A stretch of DNA of 5,686 nucleotides from positions 17,217 through 22,902 of the forward strand of contig DJUJ01000132.1 in NCBI GenBank assembly GCA_002438345.1. Direction: 5' to 3'. Source of the stretch: Paenibacillus sp. UBA6285 (lineage in GTDB: Bacteria > Bacillota > Bacilli > Paenibacillales > Paenibacillaceae). Positions 1 to 4,561 of the stretch are shown piece after piece. The notes below the pieces were generated by a model, which ran no database searches, was not told the DNA's origin, and was given only the letters and a program-made list of their open reading frames with translations. Numbering within the stretch: the first letter of the stretch is position 1; each line of letters opens with the position of its first letter. The position numbers and the translations under genes are program-made.

Positions 1-778
1 TAACATTAGGATGATTCAGTCTTGGATTGGACTTCATTTTGGCTATAAGCTTCTCATTGCTGCCCATACAGAAGATGAGCTGGATGTTATCCATTCTGGC
101 TGTGAGTGAATTCATAATCTTTTTGCCGAACATCAGTCCCCATCCTCCACCCATTATAAGTACTGTAGGGATATCGGCTAGACCTAGTTCCTTGCGGAGC
201 AGCGTCTTGTTGGATCGTTCCCAGAACTTCGGATGCACAGGAATGCCCGTGACCGTTACAAGCTCGGGAGCAATTCCACGGCCTGTTAGAATAGATTTGA
301 CGCGTGGGGTAGATACGAGATAACGGTTGACCTCAGAATTTACCCAGCTACCATGTGCATCATAATCTGTAATTAACGTATACAGCGGTACCTTCAATCC
401 GCGACGCTTTAGTCTGGAAATGACAGCGGCCGGAATAGGATGCGTGCAAATAATCAAATCAGGCTTTAGCTGCTCGATCACTTGTGAGGCATGTGTATAA
501 AAAATCCGGTGAAGTGCCATCTTAGTCAACGGGTTCAATGATTTATGATATTGTGTCTTATACATCATGCCGACCAGCTTAGGCTGGCTGCTAACTGTTT
601 TTCGGTAAGCGGAAAGAATCCATGGGGCGACCATTGGGTTAAGGAATTTACCTAACTCGATGACTCGGCACTGGACATCCGGATTCAGCAGCTTTATTCC
701 TTCGGCCAGAGCATAGGCTGCTCCTGTGTGGCCCGTACCGAAGCCTTCCGAAAACAGCAGTACTCTTTTCTTTCGCAT
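1..778 (-). CDS. MGDG-synthase/UgtP-like lipid glycosyltransferase, 3' end beyond window
   Basis: The reading frame is open from ATG at 778-776 down to the window edge, giving 259 N-terminal residues; the family is usually about 370-400 residues, so roughly a third is missing. The product begins MRKKRVLLFSEGFGTGHTGA, the S-x-G-x-GH-x-x-A loop of the MGDG_synth N-terminal domain. Further family marks are the ITDYDAHGSW stretch near residue 138, VTGIPVHPKFW near residue 178, and the glycine-rich LIMGGGWGLM near residue 208 that opens the C-terminal GT-B half. Family knowledge: these GT28-like enzymes sit at the inner membrane face and transfer glucose or galactose from a UDP-sugar to diacylglycerol, making glycolipids that anchor lipoteichoic acid. 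The exact acceptor cannot be read here, so no symbol is given; MurG-type activity is less likely because of the MGDG_synth N-terminal half. The start is supported by AGGTGA (788-783), four bases before ATG. No signal peptide is seen. Confidence 0.88.
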   Translation of the reverse strand, partial: MRKKRVLLFSEGFGTGHTGAAYALAEGIKLLNPDVQCRVIELGKFLNPMVAPWILSAYRKTVSSQPKLVGMMYKTQYHKSLNPLTKMALHRIFYTHASQVIEQLKPDLIICTHPIPAAVISRLKRRGLKVPLYTLITDYDAHGSWVNSEVNRYLVSTPRVKSILTGRGIAPELVTVTGIPVHPKFWERSNKTLLRKELGLADIPTVLIMGGGWGLMFGKKIMNSLTARMDNIQLIFCMGSNEKLIAKMKSNPRLNHPNV

Positions 779-798
779 AAGTTCACCTGCTACTTTCC

Positions 799-844
799 TT
801 TTCAATAGAAATGCGGAATTTCTTCTAAATTAGATTATTGAAAA
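799..844 (-). other. Leader RNA fold: compact three-way junction before the glycosyltransferase RBS
   Basis: In the minus-strand transcript, TTTTCAATA (844-836) pairs perfectly over 9 bp with TATTGAAAA (807-799). Inside are two hairpins: TCTAA/TTAGA (834-830 with 828-824, realistically 4 bp with a 3-base loop) and GAAAT/ATTTC (822-818 with 812-808) closing a 5-base loop. Only two bases (835 and 823) are left unpaired at the junction. The fold ends 11 bases before the AGGTGA ribosome binding site. It matches no riboswitch I recognise. The stems are AU-rich, so stability is uncertain; it could instead be a DNA operator dyad or chance. Confidence 0.4.
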
Positions 845-859
845 TTGTTCTCTACTCAC

Positions 860-888
860 ATTATACAAATAAGACGTAAATAGAAAGT
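860..888 (-). promoter_or_regulatory. Candidate promoter of the glycosyltransferase gene
   Basis: Read on the minus strand, a perfect TATAAT lies at 865-860. The hexamer 17 bases upstream (888-883, ACTTTC) is a poor -35 match, and there is no canonical TGn extension. The predicted transcript would start near 853, leaving a leader of about 75 bases that contains the folded element at 844-799. The -10 is convincing by sequence; the -35 is not. Confidence 0.45.
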
Positions 889-932
889 TAAAACCCTGCA
901 ATAAATTAAAAAATAAAAGATTTTCAAAACTA

Positions 933-961
933 TTGCAAACTGCAAAGCTACATGTTAAAGT
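933..961 (+). promoter_or_regulatory. Candidate promoter of the tetR gene
   Basis: TTGCAA (933-938) is separated by 17 bases from TAAAGT (956-961). The -10 is preceded by TG at 953-954 with one intervening base, making an extended -10. The expected transcription start is near 968, just upstream of the 23-bp operator at 976-998, so a bound repressor would block initiation or escape. This is based on spacing and consensus only. Confidence 0.45.
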
Positions 962-975
962 AATGAATGACCAAT

Positions 976-998
976 TGACCGGATTAGTAAAGTGGTCA
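976..998 (+). promoter_or_regulatory. Operator 1: predicted binding site of the adjacent TetR protein
   Basis: This is a 23-bp imperfect palindrome centred on base 987. The outer arms TGACC (976-980) and GGTCA (994-998) are perfect, and the inner TTA (984-986) pairs with TAA (988-990), so 8 of 11 base pairs match. A further TGACC lies directly upstream at 968-972, making a tandem half-site. A copy of the same length and 18/23 identity stands before yhgE at 1737-1759. Position just downstream of the predicted tetR start site fits autorepression. Dyads of this size are typical TetR-family operators; the match between protein and site is inferred from proximity and duplication. Confidence 0.7.
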
Positions 999-1023
999 GA
1001 AGTCAGCGGTAACGATATTTTCT

Positions 1024-1047
1024 GGAGAAAGGAAGTGGGCACAGGTG
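1024..1047 (+). promoter_or_regulatory. Ribosome binding site deciding the tetR GTG start
   Basis: A purine-rich GGAGAAAGGAAG lies at 1024-1035, with its AAAGGA core ending 11 bases before the GTG at 1045. No ATG is in frame between the upstream stop (TAA 988-990) and this point. In-frame GTG codons also occur at 1051 and 1054; 1045 is kept because it has the closest to normal spacing, but 1051 would shorten the protein by only two residues and cannot be excluded. Confidence 0.55.
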
Positions 1048-1620
1048 GCAGTGGTGGATCGAAGACAGCAGGTGCTTCAAGCCGCAGCAAAATCTTTTTC
1101 TTTATTCGGCTATAAGGCGACTACAATGGATCAGGTTGCTAAGATTGCAAATGTGGGTAAAGGAACCATTTACACCTTTTTTACAAACAAGGAGCAATTG
1201 TTTGATGAGATCCTGCGCGATATGATGGTGGAAATGAAGATGATTGCTGAGCGCGAGATCAGGCGAGACAGACCGTTCTTTGATAACCTGCATCGTGTGC
1301 TGGATGCGCTGCTGGAATTTCGAAGCGAGCAGGAGCTATTCATCAAGCTTTCCCAGGAAAGTCGCGAATTCGGAACGCCGCAGGCAGGAGAAGGGCTCGA
1401 GAAGATTGAGAACATAGTTTTAGAATATTTAGAACGGGAGGTGCAACAAGCGCTCCAAAAGGGAGAAATCAAACCTTGCGATCCCAAAATCGTATCCGTA
1501 GTCATGTTCAGGTTATATATTGTATTGACTGCTGAACTGAATAAAACACATACTCCCTTGGACAAGGAACAGATCAAGATGTATTTTCATTTGTTTCTCG
1601 CTGAAGGATTGGCACAGTAA
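1045..1620 (+). CDS. TetR/AcrR-family transcriptional repressor, predicted regulator of yhgE
   Basis: The 191-residue product has the usual length and layout of a TetR regulator. Residues about 7-52 form the N-terminal DNA-binding domain: RRQQVLQAAAKSFSLFGYKA is helix 1 and its turn, TMDQVAKIANVGKGTIYTFF (27-46) is the helix-turn-helix, followed by the conserved F-x-x-KEQLF at 46-52. Residues about 55-191 are a helical ligand-binding and dimerisation domain without a family signature I can name; a single Cys (145) is present. It is followed by yhgE in the same direction after 210 bases, the same order as yhgD-yhgE in Bacillus subtilis. Matching 23-bp dyads precede both genes, so it probably represses itself and yhgE and is released by an unknown ligand, perhaps a membrane-active compound or lipid (inference). 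Identity as TetR family is near certain; targets are predicted. Confidence 0.93.
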   Translation: MAVVDRRQQVLQAAAKSFSLFGYKATTMDQVAKIANVGKGTIYTFFTNKEQLFDEILRDMMVEMKMIAEREIRRDRPFFDNLHRVLDALLEFRSEQELFIKLSQESREFGTPQAGEGLEKIENIVLEYLEREVQQALQKGEIKPCDPKIVSVVMFRLYIVLTAELNKTHTPLDKEQIKMYFHLFLAEGLAQ

Positions 1621-1634
1621 GCGTTGATTCAGGA

Positions 1635-1672
1635 AAGGGATAGCGTTATCAGATTCGCTTTCGCTTTCCCTT
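1635..1672 (+). other. Stem-loop just after tetR
   Basis: AAGGGATAGCG (1635-1645) can pair with CGCTTTCCCTT (1662-1672) in 10 of 11 positions around a 16-base loop. It begins 15 bases after the tetR stop. No T-run follows, so it is not a canonical intrinsic terminator; it may stabilise the mRNA 3' end or act with the weak terminator at 1701-1725. The 3' arm lies in a short hexamer repeat (TCGCTT twice, then TCCCTT). Confidence 0.4.
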
Positions 1673-1700
1673 AACAAATTCCAAGCTGTTTTAGGTATTG

Positions 1701-1725
1701 AAGAAGAGCCGTAAGGCGTTTTTTT
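1701..1725 (+). terminator. Weak intrinsic terminator between tetR and yhgE
   Basis: GCC (1708-1710) and GGC (1715-1717) close a GTAA loop, which is a GNRA-type tetraloop. Below one A-G mismatch, AAGAAG (1701-1706) can pair with the T-run at 1719-1724, and seven T residues run from 1719 to 1725. The GC core is only 3 bp, so termination is probably partial, which would allow some tetR-yhgE read-through. Confidence 0.45.
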
Positions 1726-1736
1726 ATCCCTTAAGT

Positions 1737-1759
1737 TGACCGAATGGGGAAAATGGTCA
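1737..1759 (+). promoter_or_regulatory. Operator 2: copy of the TetR operator before yhgE
   Basis: TGACC (1737-1741) and GGTCA (1755-1759) are separated by 13 bases, exactly as in operator 1, and the 23-bp sequences agree at 18 positions including the flanking T (TTGACCG in both). Internal symmetry is weaker (6 of 11 pairs). The site lies 72 bases before the yhgE start codon. The yhgE promoter is not clear: the best candidate is TTGAAG (1698-1703), 18 bases, TTTTAT (1722-1727), which lacks the important second A of the -10. If it is used, the operator begins just downstream of the start site, as in the tetR case. Confidence 0.7.
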
Positions 1760-1815
1760 CCTAGTGTTACGTAATATTTCGCAAACAAAGCATTTTGAAG
1801 AGAGCATAAGCTCAT

Positions 1816-1821
1816 AAGGAG
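1816..1821 (+). promoter_or_regulatory. Ribosome binding site of yhgE
   Basis: AAGGAG lies nine bases before ATG 1831. A small hairpin, GAGC (1802-1805) with GCTC (1810-1813) around ATAA, ends two bases upstream of it and leaves the site accessible. Confidence 0.75.
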
Positions 1822-1830
1822 AGAACCAGA

Positions 1831-4185
1831 ATGAAATCATTATCCGTATTTACCAAGGATCTTGGCGCAGCCCTGAGAAATCCAAAAGTGCTGATTCCGA
1901 TGATTGCCATCTTATTTATTCCGGTGATGTATAGCGGATTCTTCCTGAAGGCATTCTGGGATCCGTATGGCAAGATGAATGAACTACCGGTTGCAGTAGT
2001 CAACCAAGACGTAGGTGCTAATTATGAAGGAACACAACTTCAGGTCGGAGATGATCTGGTTGCAGAGCTTAAGGTAACCGACGGCTTTGAGTGGAACTTT
2101 GTTTCATTAGAAGAGGCGGAAGCAGGAATGAAGGACAATACTTATTATATGGCGATTGTTGTCCCAGAAGACTTCTCTGCTAAAGCTACAACACTTTTGG
2201 ATGATGAACCACAACCGGCAAAAATTATTTATGAGCCAAATGAAGGCTACAACTTCCTGGCCGGTCAAATCGGCGGCTCAGCTGTATCAGAAATTAAATC
2301 TAAAATATCTGCTAAGGTAACAGAGGCTTATGTGGATGCAGTATTTAATCAGATTACAAAAGCATCTGATGGACTGGGCGAAGCGGGAGATGGAGCAACC
2401 AAGATCGCCGATGGTGCAGGAAAGCTGGATGACGGCGCTCTGAAGTTGAAAGAGAACCTTCTTGTACTGACTGAAGGTACGGGCAAGCTTCAAAATGGCT
2501 TAGAGCCACTTACTAAAGGTGTAACTGATTTGAATGCAGGTGCTACCGCATTGCAATCTGGTTCTGGCACTTTAGCAGGCGGTTTGCAGCAATTGTCGGC
2601 TGCTCATACACAGCTTCAAGACGGTGCTGCACAAAGTGCTGCCGGCAGTAAACAGCTTAGTGATGGTTTGCAGCAAGCTGTAACAGGTGCTACACAGCTT
2701 CAAGCAGGAACAAAGTCAGCAGTGGATGGTACTACTAAACTACAAGCAGGAACAAAATCTGTAGTGGATGGCAGTGCTAAGCTTGGAGCGGGTCTGGCCT
2801 CTTCCGTAGAAGGCAGTGCGAAGCTTGAAGCAGGATTGCAAGCTTCAGCAGAAGGCAGCACGAAGGTAACTGAGGGTGCTAAAGCGGTCGCTCAAGGATT
2901 GCAGCAACTAGCACAGGCTAGTCCTGAATTGGCTCAAAATGCAGCCGTACAGAAGCTCCTAGCAGCTAGTGCAGCTGTTGCACAAGGTAGTGAACAGTTG
3001 CAACAAAGTCAGCAGCAGTTAGCACAAGGAGCAAGCGCACTTCACAGTGGGCAAGAGCAATTGGCACAGGGTGCTACTCAATTGCATGCCGGTTCGCAGC
3101 AGGTAGATGCTGGTGTAACTCAGTTGCATGAGGGAGCACAGCAGTTAAATGCTGGTAGTACTCAGCTCTTGGCAGGACAACAAAAATTAGCACAGGGTGC
3201 TTCAGCACTTGTAACTGGCGGCGACAAGCTGCAAGCAGGTATGCAACAGTTTGGCGCGAAGCTTAATGAAGCCGCAGCTGGTGGCAATAAGCTCGCTGAG
3301 GGTGGTAAAGCGCTTGGAGATGGCACATCGAAGCTACTCAGTGGTGTTGGTGAACTAGGTAGCGGCATTGGTGCTGTAGCTGACGGTTCCAAACAATTGG
3401 CTGGTGGTGCAGGCGAGTTGAAGAATGGGATGGATGATCTGAAATCTGGATCAACAGAGCTCGCAACTAAGCTTGGTGAAGCTGCTGAACAATCAGGCAG
3501 CGTGAAAAAGTCAGATAAAATGATGGAAATGTTCGCACAGCCGGTTGTGGTGGAGGATCAAGTTGTAAATCATGTACCGAACTATGGCACAGGGTTTGCT
3601 CCTTACTTCTTATCCCTTGGGTTGTTCGTAGGTGCTCTGATTTCTACGATTGTTATTCCAATGCGTGAATCAGCTGTAATTGGCGCTAGCCGTCTAAATC
3701 GTTTTATCAGCCGTACGCTTACTTTCTCAATCATGAGCTTTATCCAGTCTATGCTGGCCGCTGTGGTTGTATTGTACGGACTTGGACTAGAAGTGAAAAG
3801 TGTACCGCTGTTCTTCCTATTCACATTCCTGACTAGTCTAGTTTACACATGGGTAGTTCAATCCATTGTAACTTGGCTGGATCAACCGGGACGTTTTGTT
3901 GTTATCGTTATTCTTATTTTCCAATTAACAACTAGTGCCGGAACATTCCCACTTGAATTGATCCCGAACTGGATGAAATTCTTTAACCCACTGCTTCCAA
4001 TGACATATACAGTTAGTGGTTTCAAAGCAGTAATTTCTACAGGGGACTTCAGTGCAATGTGGAGTGATGTAGGTGTGCTTGCAATCTTTGGACTTGGTTT
4101 CCTTGCTCTTACATTCGGTTACTTCATGACCCGCAGTCGGGACAATGAGGCTGGAATGAAAAGTGAACAAGCTATGACTGTATAA
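1831..4185 (+). CDS. yhgE: YhgE/Pip-family membrane protein with Leu-x-x-Gly heptad repeats
   Basis: The 784-residue product has the full layout of the YhgE/Pip family. An N-terminal membrane segment (about 20-42) is followed by an outside domain whose LPVAVVNQD (52-60) and YYMAIVVPEDFSAK (105-118) are typical of the family N-terminal domain. Residues about 192-550 are Leu-x-x-Gly heptads, a model known as xxxLxxG_by_4. The C-terminal domain carries five membrane segments (about 587-612, 627-652, 657-681, 688-710, 744-767) with an ABC-2-permease-like fold and the conserved PNWMKFFNPLLPMTYTVSGF (712-731). No ATP-binding partner lies in the window. Known relatives are Lactococcus Pip, a phage infection receptor, and EsaA of type VII secretion; the cellular role of YhgE itself is unsettled. 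I saw no cysteine. The upstream TetR gene and shared operator suggest inducible expression, and a strong terminator follows. Family assignment is secure; function and substrate are not. Confidence 0.92.
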   Translation: MKSLSVFTKDLGAALRNPKVLIPMIAILFIPVMYSGFFLKAFWDPYGKMNELPVAVVNQDVGANYEGTQLQVGDDLVAELKVTDGFEWNFVSLEEAEAGMKDNTYYMAIVVPEDFSAKATTLLDDEPQPAKIIYEPNEGYNFLAGQIGGSAVSEIKSKISAKVTEAYVDAVFNQITKASDGLGEAGDGATKIADGAGKLDDGALKLKENLLVLTEGTGKLQNGLEPLTKGVTDLNAGATALQSGSGTLAGGLQQLSAAHTQLQDGAAQSAAGSKQLSDGLQQAVTGATQLQAGTKSAVDGTTKLQAGTKSVVDGSAKLGAGLASSVEGSAKLEAGLQASAEGSTKVTEGAKAVAQGLQQLAQASPELAQNAAVQKLLAASAAVAQGSEQLQQSQQQLAQGASALHSGQEQLAQGATQLHAGSQQVDAGVTQLHEGAQQLNAGSTQLLAGQQKLAQGASALVTGGDKLQAGMQQFGAKLNEAAAGGNKLAEGGKALGDGTSKLLSGVGELGSGIGAVADGSKQLAGGAGELKNGMDDLKSGSTELATKLGEAAEQSGSVKKSDKMMEMFAQPVVVEDQVVNHVPNYGTGFAPYFLSLGLFVGALISTIVIPMRESAVIGASRLNRFISRTLTFSIMSFIQSMLAAVVVLYGLGLEVKSVPLFFLFTFLTSLVYTWVVQSIVTWLDQPGRFVVIVILIFQLTTSAGTFPLELIPNWMKFFNPLLPMTYTVSGFKAVISTGDFSAMWSDVGVLAIFGLGFLALTFGYFMTRSRDNEAGMKSEQAMTV
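2404..3480 (+). repeat. About 50 in-frame Leu-x-x-Gly heptads in two registers
   Basis: From Ile192 a hydrophobic residue falls every seventh position (199, 206, on to 360 and 367), usually with Gly three residues later: about 26 heptads. After Pro365 the pattern slips by two residues, resuming at Leu376 and Val383 and holding register to Leu544, about 24 more. The second block contains runs such as LAQGASALHSGQEQ and LAQGATQLHAGSQQ. Aromatic residues are nearly absent. The pattern predicts a very long rod or coiled bundle on the outer face. It is coding sequence and not a DNA-level array. Confidence 0.85.
2698..2865 (+). repeat. Four tandem 42-bp (14-residue) units inside yhgE
   Basis: Four consecutive units encode LQAGTKSAVDGTTK, LQAGTKSVVDGSAK, LGAGLASSVEGSAK and LEAGLQASAEGSTK. 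The first two share an exact 14-base stretch, CAAGCAGGAACAAA, at 2701-2714 and 2743-2756, and 11 of 14 residues, suggesting a recent duplication. The 14-residue frame also fits units upstream back to 2404, so the region seems to have grown by double-heptad steps. Confidence 0.8.
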
Positions 4186-4213
4186 TCCAATAGATTTTTT
4201 GAAAAAAGGTATT

Positions 4214-4246
4214 AAAAAGCGCCTCCTCAGGGAGACGCTTTTTTTT
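4214..4246 (+). terminator. Strong intrinsic terminator after yhgE
   Basis: GCG (4219-4221) pairs with CGC (4236-4238), and after one C-A mismatch CTCC (4223-4226) pairs with GGAG (4231-4234) around a TCAG tetraloop. Five A residues upstream (4214-4218) can pair with the start of an eight-T run (4239-4246). It begins 29 bases after the yhgE stop and isolates yhgE from gltA. Confidence 0.9.
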
Positions 4247-4291
4247 GACTTCAAATCATAAAAGACCTCTTTCTTGCAAACATTCAAGGGG

Positions 4292-4358
4292 AATGAAAAT
4301 TCTTGTAACGCTTTCATTGCATAAGTTCTTATGCGTTCTTTGTGCATAATTATGCACA
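4292..4358. promoter_or_regulatory. Cluster of three dyads in the yhgE-gltA gap, two sharing the GCATAA half-site
   Basis: Three inverted repeats follow one another. AATGAAA (4292-4298) matches TTTCATT (4312-4318). GCATAA (4319-4324) matches TTATGC (4329-4334) over a 4-base gap. TGTGCATAATTATGCACA (4341-4358) is a perfect 18-bp palindrome. The last two carry the same half-site GCATAA/TTATGC, with centres 23 bp apart, about two helical turns. This looks like a pair of binding sites for one dimeric regulator. It does not fit the Fur, Rex, CRP/FNR or GlnR consensus spacing as I know them. No regulator can be named. Confidence 0.5.
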
Positions 4359-4368
4359 GTGAGGTTTT

Positions 4369-4437
4369 TTTAAACTTTCGCCCACTAAAGCTGTGTCGCA
4401 AAAACAAATGTTAATCAGCCTCATAAAAAAGTTTAAA
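4369..4437. repeat. 10-bp inverted repeat flanking a 49-base spacer upstream of the gltA promoter
   Basis: TTTAAACTTT (4369-4378) and AAAGTTTAAA (4428-4437) are perfect inverted copies, the second ending directly at the proposed -35. The arms are AT-rich, so chance is possible. They could fold as an RNA only if a transcript started further upstream, which is not evident. Confidence 0.3.
4409..4425. promoter_or_regulatory. Possible GlnR/TnrA-type site upstream of gltA
   Basis: TGTTA (4409-4413), seven bases, TCATA (4421-4425) fits the nitrogen-regulator consensus TGTNA-N7-TNACA with one mismatch. It lies 12 bases upstream of the proposed -35. GlnR/TnrA control of glutamate synthase is known in Bacilli, which makes the position meaningful; the AT-rich context makes a chance match quite possible. 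Confidence 0.3.
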
Positions 4438-4466
4438 TTGCGCTGATGTCACCTCGGTGATAAAAT
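4438..4466 (+). promoter_or_regulatory. Candidate promoter of gltA with an internal dyad
   Basis: TTGCGC (4438-4443) is 17 bases from TAAAAT (4461-4466), and TG at 4458-4459 forms an extended -10. Transcription would start near 4473, giving a leader of about 89 bases. The spacer contains the dyad TCACC-TC-GGTGA (4449-4460), directly against the -10, a possible operator. Confidence 0.55.
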
Positions 4467-4501
4467 AATAGCACTAATCTGGCTTGAATAATTATTGAAA
4501 T

Positions 4502-4528
4502 TTTAATCTGAAAAATTTTCCTGAGATT
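4502..4528. promoter_or_regulatory. Possible overlapping CodY-like motif in the gltA leader
   Basis: TCTGAAAA (4507-4514) and AATTTTC (4514-4520) resemble half-motifs of the CodY box (AATTTTCWGAAAATT) in the overlapping arrangement seen at some CodY sites. The full 15-mer at 4514-4528 has four mismatches and the overlapping upstream one about five, so this is only suggestive in AT-rich DNA. Confidence 0.2.
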
Positions 4529-4561
4529 ACGCCATACTTTATAATAGAAAGGTTGTGTTCG

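Noticed and set aside
27..323. 98-residue plus-strand open frame
   Set aside because: It lies antisense within the glycosyltransferase gene, whose conserved motifs run through the same bases; it has no recognisable domain.
975..980. TTGACC inside operator 1 (and 1736-1741 inside operator 2) as a -35 element
   Set aside because: No acceptable -10 lies 16-18 bases downstream in either place (AGAAGT and ACCTAG at 17). The repeat is better explained as an operator arm.
830..1115. Short open frames in the glycosyltransferase-tetR gap (86 residues minus, 60 residues plus)
   Set aside because: They overlap the promoter, operator and the start of tetR, show no convincing ribosome binding site, and their products have no family features.
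2404..3480. Repeat region as a CRISPR or non-coding satellite
   Set aside because: The repeats are in frame, of heptad length and without constant spacers; they fit the known Leu-x-x-Gly repeats of the YhgE/Pip family.
4303..4317. CcpA cre-like TGTAACGCTTTCA
   Set aside because: One base is missing from the centre of the cre consensus, which breaks the half-site spacing needed for CcpA.
3925..4407. 160-residue minus-strand open frame
   Set aside because: It runs through the yhgE terminator and the 3' part of yhgE, and its product shows no domain. The yhgE frame clearly explains the coding signal.
4540..4545. Perfect TATAAT just before gltA
   Set aside because: It sits two bases before the GAAAGG ribosome binding site, so a transcript starting from it would lose that site, and the -35 region (TTTCCT) is poor.
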